From Calliopsis andreniformis (lineage: Eukaryota; Arthropoda; Insecta; Hymenoptera; Andrenidae), in the NCBI RefSeq assembly GCF_051401765.1, contig NW_027480423.1, forward strand, positions 2,046,001 through 2,110,000: 64,000 nt of DNA, given 5' to 3'. Positions 37,794 to 51,195 of the stretch are shown in pieces. Under the pieces are notes generated by a model. It did not search any database. It had not been told where the DNA came from and worked only from the letters and a program-made list of their open reading frames with translations. How positions within the stretch are numbered: position 1 is the first letter of the stretch; each line of letters starts with the position of its first letter. Made by a program: the position numbers and the translations under genes.

Positions 37794-39900
37794 ATCGAAG
37801 AGTTAGGCCCTTAGAAGTCAACGCCAGGAGCATAAACTACAAAATAAATACAACAGTCTATCCATCGTATAAAACGAATAATTGCTACCTGTGTGATGGT
37901 TATGGACATATCCACGTTCCGGGCAACCTAGGCTTCACTGTAGGGCGTTGCTCCACCAAATCGAATAGTTAGGGCCTTAGAAGCCAACGCCCGAAGCATA
38001 AAATACAATATAAGTACAACAGTTTTTCCATCGTATAAAATGAATGATTGCGAACATTGTGAAAGTAATGGTCATTTCTACGTTCCGGGCAACCTACGCT
38101 TGACCCTAGGGCGTTGTTCCACCGGATGGAATAGTTAGGGCCTAAGAAGTCAACGCCAGAAGCATAAAATACGATACAAATACAACAGCTTTTCCATCGT
38201 AGAAAACGAATAATGGCAACCAGTGTGAAAGTTATGGTCATTTCTACGTTCCGAGCAACCTAGGCTTCACTCTAGGGCCTTGCTCCACCAGATCGAACAG
38301 TTAGAGCCTTAGATGTCAACGCCACATGCATAAAATACAGTAAAGGTGCAACAGTTTTTCCATCGTATAACAGGAATAACTGCAAACAGTGTGAAAGTAC
38401 TGGACATTTCTACGTTCCGGGTAACTTAGGTTTCACTATAGGGCGTTGCTCCACCAGATCGAATAGCTAGGGCCTTAGAAGTGAACGCCCGAAGCATAAA
38501 ATACAAAAAAATAGAACAGTTTTTCCATGTGCAAAACGAATAATTGCTACCAGTGTGAACGTTATGGTCATTTCTACGTTCCGGGTAACCTAGGCTTCAC
38601 TCTAGGGCGTTGCTCCACCAGATCGAACAGTTAGGGCCTTAGAAGTCAACGCCAGAAGCATAAAATACAATAAAGATGCAACAGTTTTTCCGTCATACAA
38701 CAGGAATAACTGTAAACAGTGTGAAAGTACTGGTCATTTCTACTTCCCGGGAAACCTAGGCTTCACTCTAGGGCGTTGCTCCACCAGGTCGAATAGTTAG
38801 GGCCTTAGAAGTCAGCGCCCGAAGCATAAAATGCAAAATAAATAGAACAGTTTTTCATTGTATAAAACGAATAACTGCAACCAGTGTGAAAGTACTGGTC
38901 ATTTCTACGTTCCGGGCAACCTAGGCTTCACTCTAGGGCGTTGCTCCACCAGATCGAATAGTTAGGGCCTTAGAAGTCAACGCCAGAAGCATAAAATACA
39001 ATAAAGATGCAACAGTTTTTCCATCGTACAACAGGAATAACTGTAAACAGTGTGAAAGTACTGGTCATTTCTACGTTCCGGGTAACCTAGGTTTCACTCT
39101 AGGGCGTTGCTCCACCAGATCGAATAGCTAGCGCCTTAGAAGTCAACGCCCGAAGCATAAAATACAAAAAAATAGAACAGTTTTTCCATGTGTAAAACGA
39201 ATTATTGCTACCAGTGTGAACGTTATGGTCATTTCTACGTTCCGGGCAACCTAGGCTTGACCCTAGGGCGTTGTTCCACCAGATGGAATAGTTAGGGCCT
39301 AAGAAGTCAACGCCAGAAGCATAAAATACGATACAAATACAACAGCTTTTCCATCGTAGAAAACGAATAATGGCAACCAGTGTGAAAGTTATGGTCATTT
39401 CTACGTTCCGCGCAACCTAGGCTTCACTCTAGGGCGTTGCTCCACCATATCGAATAGTTAGGGCCTTAGAAGTCAACGCCCGAAGCATTAAATACAAAAT
39501 GAATAGAACAGTTTTTCCATTGTATAAAACGAATAATTGCTACCAGTTTAAAAGTTATGGTCATTTCTACGTATCGGGCAACCTAGGCTTCACCCTAGGC
39601 CGTTGTCCCACCAGATCGAACAGTTAGGGCCTAAGAAGTGAACGCCAGAAGCATAAAGTACAATATAAATACAACAGTTTTTCCATCATATAAAACGAAT
39701 GATAGCAACCAGTGTGAAAGTTATGGTCATTTCTACGTTCCGGTCAACGTAGGCTTCACTCTAGGGCGTTGCCCCACCAGATCGTATAGTTAGGGCCTTA
39801 GATGTCAGCGCCCGAAGCATAAAATACAAAATAAATAAAACAGTTTTTCCATCGTATAAAACGAATAATTGCTACCAGTGTGAAAGTTATGGTCATTTCT
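37582..39900 (+). repeat. 14-monomer unit (2,319 bp)
   Basis: Runs from ACGTTCCGGGGAACCTAGG to its next occurrence at 39,901. The length is 14x166 - 5, accounted for by two 164-bp monomers and one 165-bp monomer (AGTTTTTCATTG). It straddles the domain II/III boundary because its first monomers are also part of the 15-monomer unit. The shared junction monomers may be where the two families were joined. Confidence 0.82.
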
Positions 39901-42160
39901 ACGTTCCGGGGAACCTAGGCGTCACTCTAGGGCGTTGCTCTACCATATCTAGTAGCTACGGCCTTAGAAGTCAACGCCAGAATCACAAAATACAATAAAA
40001 ATGCAGCAGTTTTTCCATCGTATAGCACGACTAATTGCAACCAGTGCGAAAGTAATGCTCATATCGACATTTCGGGCATCCTAGACTTAACTCTGAGGCG
40101 TTGCTCCACCAGATCGAAGAGTTAGGCCCTTAGAAGTCAACGCCAGGAGCATAAACTACAAAATAAATACAACAGTCTTTCCATCGTATAAAACGAATAA
40201 TTGCTGCCTGTGTGATGGTTATGGACATATCCACGTTCCGGGCAACCTAGGCTTCACTGTAGGGCGTTGCTCCACCAAATCGAATAGTTAGGGCCTAAGA
40301 AGTCAAGGCCAGAAGCTTAAAATACGATACAAATACAACAGCTTTTCCATCGTAGAAAACGAATAATGACAACCAGTGTGAAAGTTATGGTCATTTCTAC
40401 GTTCCGAGCAACCTAGGCTTCACTCTAGGGCCTTGCTCCACCAGATCGAACAGTTAGAGCCTTAGATGTCAACGCCACATGCATAAAATACAGTAAAGGT
40501 GCAACAGTTTTTCCATCGTATAACAGGAATAACTGCAAACAGTGTGAAAGTACTGGACATTTCTACGTTCCGGGTAACTTAGGATTCACTATAGGGCGTT
40601 GCTCCACCAGATCGAATAGCTAGGGCCTTAGAAGTGAACGCCCAAAGCATAAAATACAAAAAAATAGAACAGTTTTTCCATGTGCAAAACGAATAATTGC
40701 TACCAGTGTGAACGTTATGGTCATTTCTACGTTCCGGGCAACCTAGGCTTCACCCTAGGGCGTTGCTCCACCAGATCGAACAGTTAGGGCCTTAGAAGTC
40801 AACGCCAGAAGCATAAAATACAATAAAGATGAAACAGTTTTTCCGTCATACAACAGGAATAACTGCAAACAGTGTGAAAGTACTGGTCATTTCTACTTCC
40901 CGGGAAACCTAGGCTTCACTCTAGGGCGTTGCTCCACCAGATCGAATAGTTAGGGCCTTAGAAGTCAGCGCCCGAAGCATAAAATGCAAAATAAATAGAA
41001 CAGTTTTTCATTGTATAAAACGAATAACTGCAACCAGTGTGAAAGTACTGGTCATTTCTACGTTCCGGGCAACCTAGGCTTCACTCTAGGGCGTTGCACC
41101 ACCAGATCGAATAGTTAGGGCCTTAGAAGTCAACGCCAGAAGCATAAAATACAATAAAGATGCAACAGTTTTTCCATCGTACAACAGGAATAACTGTAAA
41201 CAGTGTGAAAGTACTGGTCATTTCTACGTTCCGGGTAACCTAGGTTTCACTCTAGGGCGTTGCTCCACCAGATCGAATAGCTAGCAGCTTAGAAGTCAAC
41301 GCCCGAAGCATAAAATACAAAAAAATAGAACAGTTTTTCCATGTGTAAAACGAATTATTGCTACCAGTGTGAACGTTATGGTCATTTCTACGTTCCGGGC
41401 AACCTAGGCTTGACCCTAGGGCGTTGTTCCACCAGATGGAATAGTTAGGGCCTAAGAAGTCAACGCCAGAAGCATAAAATACGATACAAATACAACAGCT
41501 TTTCCATCGTAGAGAACGAATAATGGCAACCAGTGTGAAAGTTATGGTCATTTCTACGTTCCGCGCAACCTAGGCTTCACTCTAGGGCGTTGCTCCACCA
41601 TATCGAATAGTTAGCGCCTTAGAAGTCAACGCCCGAAGCATTAAATACAAAATAAATAGAACAGTTTTTCCATTGTATAAAACGAATAATTGCTACCAGT
41701 TTAAAAGTTATGGTCATTTCTACGTATCGGGCAACCTAGGCTTCACCCTAGGCCGTTGTCCCACCAGATCGAACAGTTAGGGCCTAAGAAGTGAACGCCA
41801 GAAGCATAAAATACAATATAAATACAACAGTTTTTCCATCATATAAAACGAATGATAGCAACCAGTGTGAAAGTTATGGTCATTTCTACGTTCCGGTCAA
41901 CGTAGGCTTCACTCTAGGGCGTTGCCCCACCAGATCGTATAGTTAGGGCCTTAGATGTCAGCGCCCGAAGCATAAAATACAAAATAAATAAAACAGTTTT
42001 TCCATCGTATAAAACGAATAATTGCTACCAGTGTGAAAGTTATGGTCATTTCTACGTTCCGCGCAACCTAGGCTTCACTCTAGGGCGTTGCTCCACCATA
42101 TCGAATAGTTAGGGCCTTAGAAGTCAACGCCCGAAGCATAAAATATAAAATAAATAGAAC
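39901..42160 (+). repeat. 13-monomer version of the domain III unit
   Basis: Follows 37,582-39,900 until about 40,294, then jumps one monomer. The AATGATTGCGAACATTG monomer is missing, and GGGCCTAAGAAGTCAAGG follows directly. From there the offset to the previous unit is 2,153 bp (13x166 - 5). The right edge is approximate; the next unit is recognised from CAGTCTTTCCATCG at 42,160. Confidence 0.8.
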
Positions 42161-44490
42161 AGTCTTTCCATCGTATAAAACGAATAATTGCTACCTGTGT
42201 GATGGTTATGGACATATCCACGTTCCGGGCAACCTAGGCTTCACTGTAGGGCGTTGCTCCACCAAATCGAATAGTTAGGGCCTTAGAAGCCAACGCCCGA
42301 AGCATAAAATACAATATAAGTACAACAGTTTTTCCATCGTATAAAATGAATGATTGCGAACATTGTGAAAGTAATGGTCATTTCTACGTTCCGGGCAACC
42401 TACGCTTGACCCTAGGGCGTTGTTCCACCGGATGGAATAGTTAGGGCCTAAGAAGTCAACGACAGAAGCATAAAATACGATACAAATACAACAGCTTTTC
42501 CATCGTAGAAAACGAATAATGGCAACCAGTGTGAAAGTTATGGTCATTTCTACGTTCCGAGCAACCTAGGCTTCACTCTAGGGCCTTGCTCCACCAGATC
42601 GAACAGTTAGAGCCTTAGATGTCAACGCCACATGCATAAAATACAGTAAAGGTGCAACAGTTTTTCCATCGTATAACAGGAATAACTGCAAACAGTGTGA
42701 AAGTACTGGACATTTCTACGTTCCGGGTAACTTAGGTTTCACTATAGGGCGTTGCTCCACCAGATCGAATAGCTAGGGCCTTAGAAGTGAACGCCCGAAG
42801 CATAAAATACAAAAAAATAGAACAGTTTTTCCATGTGCAAAACGAATAATTGCTACCAGTGTGAACGTTATGGTCATTTCTACGTTCCGGGCAACCTAGG
42901 CTTCACCCTAGGGCGTTGCTCCACCAGATCGAACAGTTAGGGCCTTAGAAGTCAACGCCAGAAGCATAAAATACAATAAAGATACAACAGTTTTTCCGTC
43001 ATACAACAGGAATAACTGCAAACAGTGAGAAAGTACTGGTCATTTCTACTTCCCGGGAAACCTAGGCTTCACTCTAGGGCGTTGCTCCACCAGATCGAAT
43101 AGTTAGGGCCTTAGAAGTCAGCGCCCGAAGCATAAAATGCAAAATAAATAGAACAGTTTTTCATTGTATAAAACGAATAACTGCAACCAGTGTGAAAGTA
43201 CTGGTCATTTCTACGTTCCGGGCAACCTAGGCTTCACTCTAGGGCGTTGCTCCACCAGATCGAATAGTTAGGGCCTTAGAAGTCAACGCCAGAAGCATAA
43301 AATACAATAAAGATGCAACAGTTTTTCCATCGTACAACAGGAATAACTGTAAACAGTGTGAAAGTACTGGTCATTTCTACGTTCCGGGTAACCTAGGTTT
43401 CACTCTAGGGCGTTGCTCCACCAGATCGAATAGCTAGCGCCTTAGAAATCAACGCCCGAAGCATAAAATACAAAAAAATAGAACAGTTTTTCCATGTGTA
43501 AAACGAATTATTGCTACCAGTGTGAACGTTATGGTCATTTCTACGTTCCGGGCAACCTAGGCTTGACCCTAGGGCGTTGTTCCACCAGATGGAATAGTTA
43601 GGGCCTAAGAAGTCAACGCCAGAAGCATAAAATACGATACAAATACAACAGCTTTTCTATCGTAGAGAACGAATAATGGCAACCAGTGTGAAAGTTATGG
43701 TCATTTCTACGTTCCGCGCAACCTAGGCTTCACTCTAGGGCGTTGCTCCACCATATCGAATAGTTAGGGCCTTAGAAGTCAACGCCCGAAGCATTAAATA
43801 CAAAATAAATAGAACAGTTTTTCCATTGTATAAAACGAATAATTGCTACCAGTTTAAAAGTTATGGTCATTTCTACGTATCGGGCAACCTAGGCTTCACC
43901 CTAGGCCGTTGTCCCACCAGATCGAACAGTTAGGGCCTAAGAAGTGAACGCCAGAAGCATAAAATACAATATAAATACAACAGTTTTCCATCATATAAAA
44001 CGAATGATAGCAACCAGTGTGAAAGTTATGGTCATTTCTACGTTCCGGTCAACGTAGGCTTCACTCTAGGGCGTTGCCCCACCAGATCGTATAGTTAGGG
44101 CCTTAGATGTCAGCGCCCGAAGCATAAAATACAAAATAAATAAAACAGTTTTTCCATCGTATAAAACGAATAATTGCTACCAGTGTGAAAGTTATGGTCA
44201 TTTCTACGTTCCGCGCAACCTAGGCTTCACTCTAGGGCGTTGCTCCACCATATCGAATAGTTAGGGCCTTAGAAGTCAACGCACGAAGCATAAAATATAA
44301 AATAAATAGAACAGTTTTTCCATCGTATAAAACGAATAATTGCAACCAGTGTGAAAGTTATGGTTATTTCTACGTTCCGGGAAACCTATGCTTCGCTCTA
44401 TGGCGTTGCTCCTCCAGATCGAATAGTTGAGGGCCTTAGAAGTCAACGCCAGAAGCATAAAATACAAAATAAATAAAACAGTTTTTCCAT
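42160..44490 (+). repeat. Third domain III unit
   Basis: Begins at CAGTCTTTCCATCG, 1,987 bp (12x166 - 5) after the same point at 40,173, and regains the AATGATTGCGAACATTG monomer. It then runs in the same order through the two 164-bp monomers and GTTGTCCCACC. A one-base loss, ACAGTTTTCCATC, is seen near 43,980. The end contains a GTTGAGGGCC insertion and CTATGCTTCGCTCTATGG, which link to 59.6 and 61.5 kb. Confidence 0.78.
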
Positions 44491-45280
44491 CGTATAAAAC
44501 GAATAATTGCTACAAGTGTGAAAGTTATGGACATATCCACGTTCCGGGCAACCTAGGCTTCACTGTAGGGCGTTGCTCCACCAAATCGAATAGTTAGGGC
44601 CTTAGAAGCCAACGCCCGAAGCATAAAATACAATATAAGTACAACAGTTTTTCCATCGTATAAAATGAATGATTGCGAACATTGTGAAAGTAATGGTCAT
44701 TTCTACGTTCCGGGCAACCTACGCTTGACCCTAGGGCGTTGTTCCACCGGATGGAATAGTTAGGGCCTAAGAAGTCAACGCCAGAAGCATAAAATACGAT
44801 ACAAATACAACAGCTTTTCCATCGTAGAAAACGAATAATGGCAACCAGTGTGAAAGTTATGGTCATTTCTACGTTCCGAGCAACCTAGGCTTCACTCTAG
44901 GGCCTTGCTCCACCAGATCGAACAGTTAGAGCCTTAGATGTCAACGCCACATGCATAAAATACAGTAAAGGTGCAACAGTTTTTCCATCGTATAACAGGA
45001 ATAACTGCAAACAGTGTGAAAGTACTGGTCATTTCTACTTCCCGGGAAACCTAGGCTTCACTCTAGGGCGTTGCTCCACCAGATCGAATAGTTAGGGCCT
45101 TAGAAGTCAGCGCCCGAAGCATAAAATGCAAAATAAATAGAACAGTTTTTCATTGTATAAAACGAATAACTGCAACCAGTGTGAAAGTACTGGTCATTTC
45201 TACGTTCCGGGCAACCTAGGCTTCACTCTAGGGCGTTGCTCCACCAGATCGAATAGTTAGGGCCTTAGAAGTCAACGCCC
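44491..45280 (+). repeat. Truncated fourth domain III unit
   Basis: Starts like the previous unit (CATATCCACG, then AATGATTGCGAACATTG and CATGCATAAAATACAG). It skips from an ACTGGACATTTC position to ACTGGTCATTTCTACTTCC, so several monomers including the first 164-bp one are lost. It ends where GAAGCATAAAATATAAAATA begins the domain II type sequence. Confidence 0.78.
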
Positions 45281-48200
45281 GAAGCATAAAATATAAAATA
45301 AATAGAACAGTTTTTCCATCGTATAAAACGAATAATTGCTACCAGTGTGAAAGTTATGGTCATTTCTACTTTCCGGGCAACCTAGGCTTCACCCTAGGGC
45401 GTTGTTCCACCAGATCGAATAGTTAGGGCCTAAGAAGTGAACGCCAGAAGCATAAAATACAATATAAATACAACAGTTTAACCATCATATAACACGAATG
45501 ATAGCAACCAGTGTGAAAGCTATGGTCATTTCTACGTTCCGGGCAACCTAGGCTTCACTCTAGGCCGTTGTTCCACCAGATCGAATAGTTAGGGCCTAAG
45601 AAGTCAACGCCAGAAGCATAAAATACGATATAAATACAACAGCTTTTCCATCGTATAAAACGAATAATTGCAGCCAGTGTGAAAGTTATGGTCATTTCTA
45701 CGTACCGGGCAACCTAGGCTTTACTCTAGGGCGTTGCTCCACCAGATCGAATAGTTAGGGCCTTAGAAGTCAACGCCGGAAGCATAAAATACATTATAAA
45801 TACAACAGTTTTTCCATCATATAAAACGAATAATTGCTACCAGTGTAAAAGTTATGGTCTTTTCTACGTTCCGGGCAACCTAGGCTTCACACTAGGGCAT
45901 TGCTCCTCCAGATCAATCAGTTAGGGCCTTAGAAGTCAACGCCCGAAGCATAAAATGCAAAATAAATAGAACAGTTTTTCCATTGTATAAAACGAATAAT
46001 TGCTACCAGTGTAAATGTTATGGTCATTTCTACGTTCCGGGCAACCTAGGCTTCACCCTAGGGCGTTGTTCCACCAGATCGAATAGTTAGGGCCTAAGAA
46101 GTGAACGCCAGAAGCATAAAATACAATATAAATACAACAGTTTATCCATCATATAAAACGAATGATAGCAACCAGTGTGAAAGTTATGGTCATTTCTACG
46201 TTCCGGGCAACCTAGGCTTCACTCTAGGCCGTTGTTCCACCAGATCGAATAGTTAGGGCCTAAGAAGTGAACGCCAGAAGCATAAAATACAATATAAATA
46301 CAACAGTTTTTCCATCATATAAAACGAATGATAACAACCAGTGTGAAAGTTATGGTCATTTCTACGTGCCGGGCAACCTAGGCTTCACTCTAGGCCGTTG
46401 TTCCACCAGATCGAATAGTTAGGGCCTAAGAAGTGAACGCCAGAAGCATAAAATACAAAATAAATACAACAGTCTTTCAATCGTATAAAACGAATAATTG
46501 CAACCTGTGTGAAGGTTATGGTCATATCTACGTTCCGGACAAACTAGGCTTCACTGTAGGGTGTTGCTCCACCAGATCGAATAGGTAGGGCCATAGAAGT
46601 CAACGCCCGAAGCATAAAATACGATAAATATACGAGAGTTTTTGCATCGTATAACAGGAATAATTGCAACCAGTGTGAAAGTGATGGTCATTTCTACGTT
46701 CCAGGCAACCTCGGTTTCACTCTAGGGCGTTGTACCACCAGATCAAATAGTTATGGCCTAAGAAGTCAACGCCAGGGGCATAAAATACAACATAAATACA
46801 ACAGACTTTCCATCGTATATAATGTATATTTGCAAACATTGTGAAAGTAATGGTCATTTCTACGTACCGGGCAACCTAGGCTTCACTTTAGGGCGTTGCT
46901 CCACCACATCGAATAGCTACGGCCTCTGAAGTCAACGCGTGAAGCATAAAATACAATAAAAATACAACAGTCTTTCCATCCTGTAACAGGAATAATTGAA
47001 ACCCGTGTGAAAGTGATGGTCATTTCTACGTTCCGGGCAACCTAGGTTTCACACTAGGGCGTTGCTCCTCCAGATCAATCAGTTAGGGCCTTAGAAGTCA
47101 ACGCCCGAAGCATAAAATGCAAAATAAATAGAACAGTTTTTCCATTGTATAAAACGAATAATTGCTACCAGTGTAAAAGTTATGGTCATTTCTACGTTCC
47201 GGGCAACCTAGGCTTCACCCTAGGGCGTTGTTCCACCAGATCGAATAGTTAGGGCCTAAGAAGTGAACGCCAGAAGCATAAAATACAATATAAATACAAC
47301 AGTTTAACCATCATATAAAACGAATGATAGCAACCAGTGTGAAAGCTATGGTCATTTCTACGTTCCGGGCAACCTAGGCTTCACTCTAGGCCGTTGTTCC
47401 ACCAGATCGAATAGGTAGGGCCTTAGAAGTCAACGCCCGAAGCATAAAATACAAAATAAATAGAATAGTTTTTCCATCGTATAAAACGAATAATTGCTAC
47501 CAGTGTGAAAGTTATGGTCATTTCTACTTTCCGGGCAACCTACGCTTCACCCTAGGGCATTGTTCCACCAGATGGAATAGTTAGGGCCTAAGAAGTCAAC
47601 GCCAGAAGCGTAAAATACGATATAAATACAACAGCTTTTCCATCGTATAAAACGAATAATTGCAACCAGTGTGAAAGTTATGGTCATTTCTACGTTCCGG
47701 GCAACCTAGACTTCACCCATGGGCGTTGCACCAACAGATTGAGTAGTTAGGGCCTTAGAAGTCAATGCCCGAAGCATAAAATGCAATAAATATACAACAG
47801 TTTTTCCGTTGTATAGCAGGAATAATTTGCAACCAGTGTGATAGTAGTGGTCATTTCTGCGTTCCGGGCAACATAGGGTTCTCTCCAGGGCGTTGCTCCC
47901 CCAGATCGAATAGTTACGGCCTAAGAAGTCAACGCCAGAAGCATAAAATACGATAAAGATGCAACAGTTTTTCCATCGTATAAAACGAATAATTGCAACA
48001 AGTGTGAAAGTTATGGTCATTTCTACATTCCGGGCAACTTAGGCTTCACTCTAGGGCGTTGCTCCTCCAGACCGAATAGTTAGGTCCTTAGAAGTCAACG
48101 CCCGAAGCATAAAATACGATATAAATAAAACAGTTTTTCCATCGTATAAAACGAATAATAGCAACCAGTGTGAAAGTTATGGACATTTCTACGTACCGGG

Positions 48201-51195
48201 CAACCTAGGCTCCACTCTAGGGCGTTGCTCCACCAAATCGAATAGCTAGGGCCTTAGATGTCAAAGCCAGAATCATAAAATACGATATAAATAGAACAGC
48301 TTTTCCATCGTATAAAAGGAATAATTGCAAACGGTGTGAAAGTAATGGTCATTTCTACGTTCCGCGCAACCTAGGCTTCACGCTAAGGCGTTGTTCCACC
48401 AGATCGAATAGTTAGGGCCTAAGAAGTCAACACCAGAATAATAAAATACAAAATAAACACAACAGCCTTTACACCGTATAAAACGAGTAATTGCAAACTG
48501 TGTGAAGGTTATGGTCATATCTACGTTCCGGGCAACATAGGCTTCACTGTAGAGCGTTCCTCCGCCAGATCGAAATGTTAGGGCCTAAGAAGTCAACGCC
48601 CGAAGCATAAAATACGATATAAATACAACAGCATTGCCATCGTATAAAATGAATAATTGCAAACAGTGTGAATGATATGGACATTTCTACGTTCCGGGCA
48701 ACCTAGGCTTCACTCTATGGCGTTCATCCACCACATCGAATAGCTACGGCCTCTGAAGTCAACGCGTGAAGCATAAAATACTATAAAAATACAACAGTCT
48801 TTCCATCCTGTAACAGGAATAATTGCATCCCGTGTAAAAGTGATGGTCATTTCTACGTTCGAGGCAACCTAGGCTTCACTCTAGGGCGTTGCTCCACCAG
48901 ATCGAATAGTTAGGGCCTTAGAAGTCAACGCCCGAAGCATAAAATATAAAATAAATAGAACAGTTTTTCCATCGTATAAAACGAATAATTGCTACCAGTG
49001 TGAAAGTTATGGTCATTTCTACTTTCAGGGCAACCTACGCTTCACCCTAGGGCGTTGTTCCACCAGATGGAATAGTTAGCGCCTAAGAAGTCAACGCCAG
49101 AAGCATAAAATACGATATAAATACAACAGCTTTTCCATCGTATAAAACGAATAATTGCAACCAGTGTGAAAGTTATGGTCATTTCTCCGTTCCGGGCAAC
49201 CTAGGCTTCACCCAAGGGCGTTGCTCCAACAGATTGAATAGTTAGGGCCTTAGATGTCAAAGCCAGAATCATAAACTACGATATAAATAGAACAGCTTTT
49301 CCATCGTATAAAAGGAATAATTGCAAACAGTGTGAAAGTAATGGTCATTTCTACGTTCCGCGCAACCTAGGCTTCACGCTAAGGCGTTGTTCCACCAGAT
49401 CGAATAGTTAGGGCCTAAGAAGTCAACACCAGAATAATAAAATACAAAATAAACACAACAGCCTTTACACCGTATAAAACGAGTAATTGCAAACTGTGTG
49501 AAGGTTATGGTCATATCTACGTTCCGGGCAACATAGGCTTCACTGTAGAGCGTTCCTCCGCCAGATCGAAATGTTAGGGCCTAAGAAGTCAACGCCCGAA
49601 GCATAAAATACGATATAAATACAACAGCATTGCCATCGTATAAAATGAATAATTGCAAACAGTGTGAATGATATGGACATTTCTACGTTCCGGGCAACCT
49701 AGGCTTCACTCTATGGCGTTCATCCACCACATCGAATAGCTACGGCCTCTGAAGTCAACGCGTGAAGCATAAAATACTATAAAAATACAACAGTCTTTCC
49801 ATCCTGTAACAGGAATAGTTGCATCCCGTGTAAAAGTGATGGTCATTTCTACGTTCGAGGCAACCTAGGCTTCACTCTAGGGCGTTGCTCCACCAGATCG
49901 AATAGTTAGGGCCTTAGAAGTCAACGCCCGAAGCATAAAATATAAAATAAATAGAACAGTTTTTCCATCGTATAAAACGAATAATTGCTACCAGTGTGAA
50001 AGTTATGGTCATTTCTACTTTCAGGGCAACCTACGCTTCACCCTAGGGCGTTGTTCCACCAGATGGAATAGTTAGCGCCTAAGAAGTCAACGCCAGAAGC
50101 ATAAAATACGATATAAATACAACAGCTTTTCCATCGTATAAAACGAATAATTGCAACCAGTGTGAAAGTTATGGTCATTTCTCCGTTCCGGGCAACCTAG
50201 GCTTCACCCAAGGGCGTTGCTCCAACAGATTGAATAGTTAGGGCCTTAGAAGTCAATGCCCGAAGCATAAAACGCAATAAATATACAACAGTTTTTCCAT
50301 CGTATAGCAGGAATAATTTGCAACCAGTGAGATGGTAGTGGTCATTTCTGCGTTCCCGGCAACCTAGGGTTCTCTCCAGGGCGTTGCTCCCCCAGATCGA
50401 ATAGTTACGGCCTAAGAAGTCAACGCCAGAAGCATAAAATACGATAAAGATGCAACAGTTTTTCCATCGTATAAAACGAATAATTGCAACAGGTGTGAAA
50501 GTTATGGTCATTGCTACGTTCCGGGTAACCTATGTTTCACTCTAGTGCGTTGCTCCACCAGATCAAACAGTTAGGGCCTTAGATGTCAACGCCAGAAGCA
50601 TAAAATACAATAAAGGTGCAACAGTTTTTCCATCGTATAACAGGAATAACTGCAACCAGTGTGAAAGTACTGGTCATTTCTACGTTCCGGGTAACCTATG
50701 TTTCACTCTAGGGCGTTGCTCCACGAGATCGAAGAGCTAGGGACTTAGAATTCAACGCCAGAAGAATAAAATACAATATAAGTACAACAGTTTTTCCATC
50801 GTATAAAATGAATGTTTGCATACATTGTGAAAGTAATGGTCATTTCTACGTTCCGGGCAACCTATGCGACACTCTAGAGCGTTGCTCCACCACATCTAAT
50901 AGCTACGGCCTTAAAAGTCATCGCCAGAAGAATAAAATGCAATATAAATACAACAGCTTTTCCATCGTATAAAATGAATAATTGCAAACAGTGTGAAAGT
51001 AATGGTCATTTGTACGTTCCGGGCAACCTAGGCTTCACTCTAGGGCGTTGCTCCACCAGATCGAATAGTTGAGGGCCTTAGAAGTCAACGCCAGAAGCAT
51101 AAAGTACGATATAAATACAACAGCTTTTCCATCGTATAAAACGAATAATAGCAACCAGTGTGAAAGTTATGGTCATTTCTACGTACCGGGCAACC
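45281..51195 (+). repeat. Array domain IV: second copy of domain II material
   Basis: The left part (45,281 to about 47,180) follows 21,545 to about 23,460 at an offset of about 23,734 bp (143 monomers less 4 bp). A deletion of about ten monomers relative to domain II follows. The rest then tracks 25,100-29,600 at offsets of 22,072 and, after the missing 498 bp, 21,574. The marker cassette occurs at about 47,706 and 50,197. It contains two tandem 996-bp (6-monomer) units, 48,247-49,242 and 49,243-50,238, without the inner 498-bp duplication seen in both domain II copies. Confidence 0.85.
48247..50238 (+). repeat. 6-monomer tandem duplication (2 x 996 bp)
   Basis: CCTTAGATGTCAAAGCCAG recurs after exactly 996 bp. 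The pair corresponds to the 9- and 6-monomer units at 26,174-28,663 and 34,149-36,638. Here both copies have six monomers. One copy reads ATAAACTACG for ATAAAATACG, and GGAATAGTTGC for GGAATAATTGC occurs near 49,815. Confidence 0.88.

Larger units (their letters stand above)
37794..45280 (+). repeat. Array domain III: 12-14-monomer higher-order family
   Basis: This is a different higher-order family from domain II. Its marks are AATGATTGCGAACATTG, CATCGTAGAAAACG, CCACATGCATAAAATACAG, a 164-bp monomer with ATACAAAAAAATAGAAC and CCATGTGCAAAACG or CCATGTGTAAAACG, CTTCCCGGGAAACC, AGTCAGCGCCCG and GTTGTCCCACC. Four successive, progressively altered units can be followed (near 37.6, 39.9, 42.1 and 44.5 kb). 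The last is shortened, and at about 45,280 the array returns to domain II type sequence. Confidence 0.85.
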
